In this document: in pieces, positions 1 through 10,800 of the stretch
How the letters are laid out: each line of letters begins with the position of its first letter
Position numbering within the stretch: the stretch's first letter is position 1
NCBI GenBank assembly: GCA_011033025.1
Contig: WFMF01000061.1
Span: 124,001-188,000 of the forward strand
DNA: 64,000 nt
Reading direction: 5' to 3'
DNA from: Beroe forskalii
Taxonomy: Eukaryota > Ctenophora > Nuda > Beroida > Beroidae
Position numbers and translations under genes: made by a program
Notes under the pieces: model-generated
Database searches by the model: none
What the model saw: the letters and a program-made list of their open reading frames with translations, nothing else
Told to the model about the DNA's origin: nothing

Positions 1-319
1 ACTGATTGACAAAAGTCTGACTGAAGGCAAAAACTTAGATGTGGATGTTGTAAAGGATATGGTTAATGATCTCGTTGCACATTGTAAAGAGACATTGCAA
101 CAATTTTGTTTGAGTGATCCGTTGATTAAATACATCAGTGCATACTTGGTTGCAATTCATCGATCTGGTGAACCAGTTCTTGATGAGAGTCTTGAGAAAC
201 TTCTAAAATCACTCTTTATTGCAATCAGTTCCTTAGCACAATATTTCGAAAAGGAATACCTCAATTCATCTGGTTACAAGTTTGAGAAATTTATCACAGA
301 AGCTGCGTCTCAGATTTGA
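1..319 (+). CDS. 3' end of an unrecognised gene (partial)
   Basis: An open frame enters from the left edge (first complete codon at position 2) and ends at TGA 317-319, giving 105 residues with no internal stop. The protein is leucine-rich and predicted helical, with alternating hydrophobic positions. A stretch reading VKDMVNDLVAHCKETLQQF and the C-terminal half look like stacked amphipathic helices of the HEAT/ARM kind. It has no signal peptide, zinc motif or membrane segment. I do not recognise the family. The terminal exon of a large HEAT-like protein is a guess. The gene lies on the same strand as IFT172, 617 bp upstream of its start codon. I see no clear AATAAA between them. Confidence 0.6.
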   Translation, partial: LIDKSLTEGKNLDVDVVKDMVNDLVAHCKETLQQFCLSDPLIKYISAYLVAIHRSGEPVLDESLEKLLKSLFIAISSLAQYFEKEYLNSSGYKFEKFITEAASQI

Positions 320-936
320 TATCAGTCAAATTTTCATGAAATAATTGAGAATTTGGTCCAAATTTCAAATCCATCTTATTTGATACTAAGTATATATTTT
401 GATAGTTATTGTATCATAGTATGAAATCTTCATGATTCAGCGAATCAATAATTTAGATACAAGTGTTTTTAACATGCATTGTATAACTATTCTAAATTCT
501 ATTTTTAATTTTTGACTTTCGACGATTTCAACCGATAACACAATTTTTATTGACATTGACAATGATTTAAATTTATTTCATACGACTATTATGTTCCGTT
601 ATATTATGATAGAGCCGATTTTTAAACATTCTTAATTAGCATTTCATGTAATTAATTAGTTGATCAAGTACTACCTTCAGATTATTATTGAGTAAATCAT
701 AGATTATGATGTTAATTCAATCTGATAGAATTTTTAGAGATGAACGAGTTGTACTTTTGTAGAATTTAGATTAATAAGAATTTAAAGCTAACACTTTAGC
801 ACTAAAAATTAAAATTGTCAGGATCTATATTTTTTCAATGTTGCTCACCGTATAGTAGAAGTAAGTTATTAATTAGTGAGTTATTAACTTATTAACGTAA
901 ATGCAACTCAACTGATATCCCATTTCTTACCATAGG
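320..936. other. Intergenic spacer between the partial gene and IFT172
   Basis: This AT-rich spacer has no supported reading frame. It must hold the 3' UTR of the left-edge gene and the promoter or 5' UTR of IFT172. A CCATAG|G at 930-936, directly before the IFT172 start codon, could be a 3' splice site for a 5' UTR intron. I see no convincing TATA box. Confidence 0.4.
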
Positions 937-3900
937 ATGCAATTGCGCTACCTCAAATCACTTGTAAACGCCCAAGATGGCCAGGCCAAAGTCACAGCCT
1001 TTGCGTGGTCTCCCAACAATGCTAAGCTCGCTGTGGTTACCGTCGACAAAGTGGTCCTACTATTCGACGACCACGGAGAAAAACGTGACAAGTTCTCTAC
1101 CAAAGCATCCGATCCGAACAACGTTAAGAAGCAGTACCAAGTCAAAGCACTGGCCTTCTCGCCAGACTCAACCCGGATAGCCGTCGGACAGACAGACGAC
1201 ATCGTGTTCGTTTATAAGATCGGCGAGGAGTGGGGTGAGAGGAAGACGATCTGTAACAAGTTCCTGCAGGAGTGTGCGGTTACTTCCATGGTGTGGCCCC
1301 CTGATCAGCCGGCGTTTATCATCGGTCTAGCGAGTGGGAAAGTGAGGCTTTGCAATGTGAGGACCAACAAGAGTCAGCCTCTCTACGGGACTGATAGCTG
1401 CGTGGTGGCACTCGCTGCCAAGTAAGTACGGTTGAGCAGTGTAAGTGAGTGTCTGTGTCGAACTGTCAGTTTGTGACACTTAGATACTTTAGTATTCAGT
1501 GTACTGAATAATCTCAGCCCCCCCTGAGCATGATTAAGAATCAGGCTAAAATCGTGCTCTTAACTTCTAAAGGAGTTCAGATTGAATCCATTGAAGGGTA
1601 TTGGCGAAAATTCGAAATATGCTGTCTAAAGTTTAAAAATTTACTCATATATAGGTGCTCATGGAATTAACTAGGACTAACTTTCAGTCCGTCTAACAAA
1701 GCCATCATCTCGGGACATGCCGACGGCGCCATTCTGAGGTACTTCTTCGACAACGAAGGAACGGGGCTGAGCCACGGACAAATAGTGCGACACTCCTGCG
1801 CTCCGTACGCCTTAGCGTGGGGCAGTTCCATTGTAGCTGCTGGGTGCGACAAACGCATCATCATGTACAACCCTGATGGTAAGAGAACTCTATCAAGTGT
1901 ACCTACAGCTGTAGAACAGTGCTACAGTGTACACTGTTCAGTGCTACAGTGTACCAATTTATATCATTGTAAAGCGTTACTACAACAGCAATGTCCTCTG
2001 TTCAGTATCCACACATCTCTGATCTCGTGATCATCCCAGATATTTGTATGCCTGTTAACTATAGGATATCTAGATATTATGTTTTGTGCTGGAATTTTGC
2101 AATAAGATAGTAAATTTGGCATTTATTCACGACCCTGCGCAGGTAAGATAACGCAGCAGTTCGACTACTCCCGAGACAAGGATGAGAAAGAGTTCACAGT
2201 GGCTGCCAACAGTCCGAGTGGACACTCCCTGGTCCTGGCAGCTTTAACCGACTGAGGGTCTTCAACTGGGCACCCCGGAAACAAGTCTGGGAGGAAGGGA
2301 CCCCCAAGAACATTCCTAATCTGTACACCATCACAGCACTGAGCTGGAAGAAGGATGGATCGAGGCTTATTTGTGTGAGTGACAGCTGAGTCTTGTTCCT
2401 CTGAACAGGGATTTAATTAAATGCCTGATTTCCTGTAACAAAATATAAAATTGGTTGCTGAGAATGGCGTGTACTCAAGTACTGAGCCTCATAGCTTCGA
2501 CCCCTTTTTTAACATGCCGTACAGCAAGGCTCTAAATTTAAACGTATCTCTATACAGCTACAACATAATATCAATATCAGACTATGATCAACTGATATTA
2601 TCATGAGTTTTCTTTTCTTCAAAAGTTTAAGAATGCATATTTTTGATAAACATAATCCTCTCTTCAGGGATCACTGTGCGGAGCTGTTGATCTCTTCGAC
2701 TGCTGTCTCCGCCGAACCATCTACAAGAACAAGTTCGAGATGACTTACGTGGGTCTCTCGCAAGTCATCGTCAAGAACCTCCAGTCAGGCACCCGTGTGG
2801 TGGTCAAGTCTCATTACTCTTACGAGATTCAGAAGGTTCGTCGGAATATTACAACTTATATTCTACAGTGGACTATTTTATTTATTGAGAGCCTGTTTTT
2901 CCCGGAGAGGATAAATTTACGACGACCCGGTGCTCAAAAATCACAATATATTTATGAGATTTGATCCAGTAGATTTACAACTCATCGTTCCAGGTGAACA
3001 TCATGGGAAACGATAAGTACATCGTGGCCTACACCTCTGACACTCTCCTACTGGGAGATCTGAAGACCTTCAGGATCAGTGAGATAGCCTGGTCTGCTAC
3101 GGGAGGGAATGAGAAGTTCGTCTTTGAACACAGCAACGTGTGCATGATCTTCAACGCAGGGGAACTCACGCTGGTACGTGTTTCACCTGGACAATAAATT
3201 TGAAACAATGTTCACTGAAGCCACCTCCCCACCACGCGCGTATATCTGTCGGGGGTATTTCTAGTACGCTGCATAGCGGAGAGGTCTAGTCTCTACGTGT
3301 ACAATAATTTGATGAAATTTGCTAAAATTTGATCTGTGAATCATCGAAAATGATGATTATCAATAATCAAGACTTTGGTCTGCTGATTATCAATAATCAT
3401 GATTGTGGTCGATGAAACTGAATCGTGCTGGACTACCAATGTATGATTTGATACTTACATGCAAGAACTGCTGAGAGAATTTGTAAAGCTATGGCGTGGC
3501 TTAGTTGTAGTCTCGCTAACGTCACACGATTCATTTTTAATTTTACAGCTCACGAAGCAAGCTTTCTCGTGATATTTTCATGCATGTCGATATACATACA
3601 TACATACATTTTGTTCTTTAACAAGCTAATAGATACATCCATCATGCTATTGAAAAAATCAAACAATTTTAGGGTCTTTCGTTTCAGAAACCCAATTTAC
3701 GTTAAACTCCATCAAAGTCCAATGCAGGTCTTTCATGGACTGAAGCTGTGATCGGATAAACCCAATTCGAAAGCAATTTAACAGCTAACACCCCCATCAA
3801 ACTCCATCAAACTCCATTCCTCCAGGTTGAGTACGGTACGAATGATATCCTGGGCTCCGTCAGGACAGAGTTCATGTCCCCTCATCTGATTAGTGTGCGT

Positions 3901-4890
3901 ATCAACGAGCGGAGGATCCGAGGGAAGGAGGACAACAAGAAGATAGCGTACCTGGTGGACTTGAAGACTATTTCCATAGGTTAGCATCCATCTGGTTCTC
4001 TAGTTAATCTGGTATGTATAATAAACATCCTCTAGCTCTTTTAGGGGAGGGCGACATTTTAAGTTTAACTTTTTTTCTGGCCACGTACCGAAAAACGGCA
4101 GCGATTTTTGGCTCGTATAACGCATTATTTACCCGAGTATGTACGTTTTGAATGCCAAGATTTAAAAGTGTTTTCAATGGTTTTCTGTCCCCGCAGTTGA
4201 TTTGATGTTCGGCATAACCCTCGCTACCATCTCGCACGATACCCGCATTGATTGGGTGGAACTGAACGAAACAAGCAGGAAGTTGCTGTTCCGAGACAAG
4301 AAACTGAGACTTCACCTCTACGACGTGGAGACCCAAGCTCGGACCACGCTACTCAACTACTGCTCATACGTTCAGGTCAGCAAGTTCATTGACCATTCAG
4401 CGTGCGAGTTGAACGTAGACTCACGCGCTGATTGGTCAATGTCATGGTTATATCAGTATCCTGTGGGTAAACTAATAAGTTTAAGATTTTATTAGTTTCA
4501 AGTTTTTAGCTCAAAGATGTGTGTTTTTAAGGGGCTTTCTATCTACATTAATCTCGATGCATTTTGCCTGGGCATAGTCCAGGAACTGAAACAGAAGTTC
4601 AGACTGGGAACTCCCAGTTCATGCAGCTACAACCCCAGAGCAGATCAATGATTTAGGTCACGTGACCAAGCCAGCACTATTTCAATGTGTTGAGTATAAT
4701 TACAACCCCTCCCCTATTTTAATGAGTATAATTACAACCCTTTCAGTGGGTTCCCATGAGTGACGTGTGCGTGGCACAGAACCGATCAAACCTGTGTGTC
4801 TGGTACAACATCGACTGTCCTGAACGGGTTACCATGGTAACTATCAAGGGAGACATAGAGGACCTGGAACGGGCTGAAGGAAAAACAGAG
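937..4890 (+). CDS. IFT172: IFT172 exons 1-8: WD40 double-propeller region
   Basis: These exons encode residues 1-578. WD40-type strands are visible, for example [59 protein letters not shown] and [11 protein letters not shown]. Highly conserved landmarks include [52 protein letters not shown] and [15 protein letters not shown]. This part forms the lobes that contact the rest of IFT-B and membranes in studied homologues (family knowledge). Exon 3 (2143-2374) loses one base near 2237 and meets TGA at 2253-2255. Reading resumes one frame over as [17 protein letters not shown]. Introns are short (150-650 bp). Confidence 0.95.
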
Positions 4891-7800
4891 GTTGGCATTT
4901 GATTCACACATAAACATTTTCATTTGGGAAAACTGAGGTTTGAATTTACAAATTATACTATTAAGGACTGTATGTATGGGTATCCCTTGACCTCTTGACT
5001 CTTCCAGTGCAATACACCTCGTTACTAATCTCAGATGACTGATAGCTAGCCATGAGCCAACCTGTGTGCCCTGAGATACCCCATGGTTCACTAGCACAAG
5101 TGGCAGTTTGTGGGGCCCATGTCCTTATTTCAGCACTGAGTGGCCTCCCAGCCCCTGGTTATTCAATCTGACAGTCCCTTATATGTGGCCCTGCTGATCC
5201 AAGTTGGCTGACCCTTGGCATCTCTTGCCCAGTTCTTCGCTGATAGTTCACCAAAACAATGCCTTGACGTACTTTTTGTCATATAAAACACCATCACCCT
5301 AAACAACATGATGAAAACTGATGAATATTGTTTGAAACCATTAATAGCATCAACAACCCATATTTCAACGTAAAAAAGTCACAATTTTTGAAAGAAAGGC
5401 TAAAACAAAAACAAATCAAAAAAGCCCCACCCTACTTTTCCGATAATCGAGCTAAGTTTTTTGGGTTTTCTTGGGCTTCATCTTCCCAGAATAGTTAACG
5501 GCAGCTATCAAACTAAAATTGGTAACTTAAAGTTGGTAAAAGAAGTAAACATGAGTTTCTTGTCGTTGATCCGTACAAATCGCTCATATTTATGTCACAT
5601 TTCCTCACTATTGAACCTTTCATTGCCATTTATGTCATGCATATGTATGTCCATAACATTGTTATTTCTCCTTTTCAAGGCACTGAAAACCTTTCTCATC
5701 TTCTCGAAGCCCTCACAGATGGTATCCTCGAGTATCATGACAGGGTTGATGATGCAGTTGCAGGGAAGGATGATGAGGCTGAAGACGGAATGCCAGCTGG
5801 ATGCATCCAATAGCTCCAGGAAGTGTGTAAGGGAGATAATGATAAAGGGGACCCAGGAGAGCACATCAGTCGCTATAAGGATCGCAACCTTCCTTTGAAT
5901 AGTTCTGTTTCGCTTAATCAAAGCCTTGTTGGTTGCCCCAGCAACTTCAGAACTCTTCCGAGCTGAAATATTTATAATGCTATAACTCACTGCTATAATT
6001 ACCACACAAACTAAGTTAAGGAGTAGAACAAATCCAGTGAACCATTTGCCAAGATTGCTCTTTCTTATGAAGTAATTGAAAAGACAGAAACCATTACTCC
6101 CATAAAATCCTATCTTTTCACCTTGGACTCTATCATTTACAAACATTTGTGTCACTAACTGTTTAATAGAATTCCAATCTTGATTGACTCTTAGAACCCG
6201 ACCATAATATGCCTGTATGACTTGAAAATGCTTTGATTTGTCCACTTTTCCCACGAAAAGGTTGTTTTCATAGACCAGACTTTCAACAAAATATTCTCCA
6301 GCAATAGGTAAGAGAGGTAAGAGTGCCAATGCAATTGCAAAACCAAATATTGCAGTAACTTCAGCAATAAGAATAATCTTTGACTTCCTTGATAAATCTT
6401 CTGATGGTCTAACCATGGCTTTTACCCCAACGGCCCTTTTGAAACTCAACAAGGTCATAGAAAACAGTGATATCTGAGATCCAATGGTTGAAATTATACC
6501 TAGAAAATTGCATGTCATGCTGGTGGTCCATTTGAATTGCGTGAAACAAGTACTTTTGTTGATGAACTCATCAGCCACAGCGACAAGTAGAAGAAATGAA
6601 CCTTGGAGAAAATCCCCAATAGAGATTACTGTCATGAGGCAGCTATTTGTTATAGCTACACTGGTTTTCAATTCACTGAAACTGATTATGTTTTGAATGA
6701 TAACCCATCCATTCAAAATGACTGACACTGTGCCTGATGCCCAAGCAGCTATAAACAGAGTGACATGGCTGAATATCTTCACTTGGTTGTTGCAGTGGGT
6801 ATTACATTCATCACTGAAGTCCAAGCAATCAAAATTCCCATTACATTTCCTTGACAGTGGGATGTATTCACCTGAATCACATTTGAAGTTATTCCCACAC
6901 CAATCTTCATCAGAGGCATCACCACAATCGTCCACTAAGTCACATACCCTGTGCAGTTCAATGCAGTTCCTGTTCTTGCAACTGAAGATATTTTGATGGA
7001 ATGTTCCATCTCTCTTCTGAAGAACAACAGTAAGGAACCCGCTATCTGTTATGGTCATCACCCTCTTTTCTGTTGGGTAGTTTATGCAGGAAGTGTGAGG
7101 AACAGGATGTTCAAGGAAACATTGAGTTGAGTCCTTGCACTGTCCAGTACACATCATGTAAATGTACAATTCACCAAAAATATCGTTACATCCCACACGT
7201 GCAGCAAAATAATGATTGAACATTATCCTTTTCCTGCTTTTCTCAATTCCTATAAGTTTATATCGTGTCTCGAGGTGGAAGATTTCGCATGGACCTATGA
7301 AGGTCTGTAAACTTTCAAGGCCAGGAAAGCAAGTAAAGAATCTCATGAGGTTATCATAGTTTGTGTGGTCTGTTTTCTTAATTAGATTTTCAGCTTGATA
7401 GCTTTGCCGTGAAATTAGACACAATGATGAATCACAGTTCCAAACGTCGACACAAATATTGTCCAAAGCTAGATAAGCACCTTGCATGTGAGGACATTTC
7501 AGCATCGTGATTGTATGACAGAACCTGCTTTTGCCAGCCATAACATGGACACTTAAACTCCCAGTTCCACATTGCTTCTCCCATAGGGACGTGTTTTCGT
7601 CTATGCCATCAGTGCAATCCTTCACTCCGTCTAAAACCCAGTCTGATGGAAGGGTAAGGCGAGGTTCATTCGCTCTTGAAAGCTTCCTTATGCAGGCAAT
7701 ATCTGTGACTTTGTTTTGACAAATTTGTTTATTTTCATCATCTCTTAATGGACAGTCGTCAATTCCATCGCACATTCGGTGCTTATGGATTGTGCAACTC

Positions 7801-10800
7801 TGGCCCAAAGTCACACATATCATATCTAGGTTATCATCGCATAAGCTATAGTTTTTACAGATAACATATTCTGATAAAGTGGTTGGATAGCCATCAACAT
7901 CACAGATCAGCGGACTCATTAAGCTAATGCCTTCACTACAATTCATTTGATCTCTGAAATCCAAGCAAACTCTCTTTGAGAAATGGTTCCAGTGTATCAC
8001 ACCACACTTGTTTCTACTGTTGAGTGGTTTGCGTAGTTTTGCTGCTCTACATCGAATCCAGACTTGCAGACTTCGTTCGTATTACAGTTTCTCTCATCTA
8101 TTCCATTGAAGCAGTCTCGAACGTTATCGCATATTTCCCACGGTGGCAGATATTGGAATGTTCCTGCAGTGTTCGGTTTCCGCTGACGGCACATGATGCC
8201 AGTAGAGTGATTGTAACACATGGCTTCATCGCGACAATTTGTGTCACAATCACAAATACCATCACAAATGTTTTTTGCCCTGACTTTTCCCTGCAAATGA
8301 TGATGTTGGTATGCAATGAAAGAGCGTTGCGTTTGATTCACAAAACCTTTCATCGACCGCTATTCCATCCAGCTTATTGACACATCGTGGTTTGCCATCA
8401 CACCTAAGATCTCCGAACATACCACTAGTCACAATGCTTGAAATGGAACCCGGAGGTGTCTTCATTGTAGATGGGATATAAAGAGCTGCAGTAGATGGGA
8501 ATTGACATAGCATCTCCCCACAAACTCCCACTCCTGCAGACTGCTGACTTTGCACATTAGGACTACATACAAAGTGCCCGCACGACTGGTAGAAGGTGGG
8601 GTCATCTTCACATAGGTGGGTAAACCTCTGTTCTTTACATTGTTCTATCAAAACTCGGTAGAAACTATTGGAAAAAGGACACTTGTAGTACGGCTTACCA
8701 CCCACAAAGCAACGCACTTTGAGAAAGCCTCTCAAAACTAAAGTGCTACAATTGGTGACTGGGGCTTCCTCAAGGGGTGTAGGAGCAGTGGTAACCTCTG
8801 AAAGCGGCCTATGGAATGTTTCCGGACCAAGATATTCAGTTGAGGTAATGCTGACTGCTAGGCTTGCTATCAGATGAGTCCTCCAAACATTAACACAGAA
8901 TGCGAACATTTCCTACAGTAAGGATTTTAGGTCATGTCTGATATGTGCGATATGTTACTTAATTGATATAAGGAAATAATACGTCTTGTTCAAAAAACAA
9001 TCAGGAAGATCAAGTCAATGGATATGCCTGATTGACACTGAAAAATATGCAAATTAATATTATGATTCTATTTGAACCTCAGAAGAAGAATGGCAATCGC
9101 GCAATCAGTACCCAAAACTCCACAAAGCCTTATATCAAATCAAATTTAATTTAATCTCAATTCACAATTGGAAATCGAATTTCGCTTAAATGACATCCTC
9201 TAGGACCTTTTTCGTTCCAAGATAATAGAGTTATCTTCATATCAGCTTAGGAATCTTTTTTCAATTGGAGAACTGCTGTACGGAACCAGTATTCATGACA
9301 AACCTAGTTACACACGAATCTGTGGGCCACACGGCGCACGACTCGCACAACGAATTTATTTTCAATGCTATAAAACTGCAGTTATGTTTTTTATGGCTGA
9401 ATGGTCTAATATTATTTCATTTTTATCTACAAACCACTGTGCAGCATATTGTGCTGTTCATTATAATAAAACTCATGAAGTTATGAATATTGACATATTT
9501 TATATTTTTACTAGCAGGCCCGTTGGGCCTGCGATAGCTCACTCGGCGCCGCTACGCTGCACCTCGTTCGCAAATTTAAAATACTATCATTAAAATTGAT
9601 TGGATACTTTTTACCGCATCAAAAATTCCAAGCAGATCAAAAGTTAACATGTTACTTACTTACTTGTGGGTGGGATGGTTTTAAGGGGGGTTCACCCAAA
9701 TCCTGCCGCAGATGGTGATGTTCAACTCAATGCTTTAATGGGAAACAAATCAAAGAATAAGGCATAATTGTTTTCATTGTCTTGTAGTGTCCTTCTTTGA
9801 TAATAATAAGAAAATAAAGTCACGCATATTTCGAAAAAGCTGCAGTTGCTGACTTAGTCCTCTAAAGACCTTGAAAAATAATATTTTATATTTACATACA
9901 ATAGTCATACTCACGCCGTCATATAGTCATCCATGACCATATGATTCAGAATCATGGATTCGCTTTTGCGCTAAGATAATCACATGACATGAGAAAGACC
10001 CTTCACACTCATGCAAAGGGCTGTACCTACGATTAATGATTATGCAATTCATAAAAAGGTTTACGCATGGTCTTAAATACCCTTTATACAGTATGCACCC
10101 TAAAACAGTTACACTTTTAAAAAGTGCAACTACAGTTGCTGGAAAATGTAACTTCAGTTTAATAAAGTAGCACCAATGTTTTCCATGAACACGGTTCAAA
10201 CGAGTATCGTAACAGATGTGGGTCAAAATCACCTGCATATTTTGCCTGTAGGCCTAAGACGTTGTCACTAACACGATATCTGGTAGTTTGTGGGGGAGTG
10301 TAGACTCTTCAGTCTTATGGCCCCAGAATAAACTTTTCCTTGTGGAGCGCATATTATCTTATTATGCGCATTATTATGTAAAATGGGCCCACTTTCAGAA
10401 AGTCTGACCCAGGTGGCGACACCTATATCTTGATTTTCTTCTTATGAGCCACGATCACAAGTTCAGGTCTCAAAACGTTGGTCCCATCGCGATTGTGCAG
10501 AAATTCTTCCCAGGTTCTGTATCTATAACCTCTAAAATATGACCTGATCACTGCGATATCAACTGCAGCCAAATGTTATTAATTCTGCACCTTCGCAATT
10601 TCGCAGCTAATCGACGTTCCGCTACTCTAGTGCACATCATTAAACATTAAGCGGTTACAAGTCGAAGTGGTGACCGTATACCGCAACTTACATGGTCGAG
10701 GCGACAGCCGAGACTGTAAGTTGGATAATGGACGAGGTGTGGCGAGTTCATTATCGAAGGTATACGGTCACAGCTGCAGCCAAATGTTATTAATTCTGCA

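Larger units (their letters stand above)
5595..8909 (-). pseudogene. LDLa-repeat rhodopsin-like GPCR (relaxin-receptor/GRL101 type), two frameshifts
   Basis: This is a single-exon gene in three consecutive frames: 8909 to about 8270, about 8350 to 7997, and about 8025 to 5595. It starts [20 protein letters not shown], a likely signal peptide. A cysteine-rich ectodomain with several LDL-receptor class A modules follows, for example [48 protein letters not shown] and [14 protein letters not shown]. In the last frame (801 residues from 8000), seven membrane segments lie near 409-431, 446-474, 495-520, 541-566, 655-680, 702-724 and 735-756. TM2 reads [20 protein letters not shown]6 reads [16 protein letters not shown], and TM7 ends [12 protein letters not shown], the NPxxY site without its Tyr. 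FKRAVG stands where DRY is usual. The TM core resembles LGR/RXFP receptors, but there are no leucine-rich repeats. The intact product would be about 1100 residues. The breaks may be assembly errors or real decay. The ligand is unknown. Confidence 0.8.

Noticed and set aside
948-1202. Minus-strand frame over IFT172 exon 1
   Set aside because: Shadow of the conserved IFT172 coding frame.
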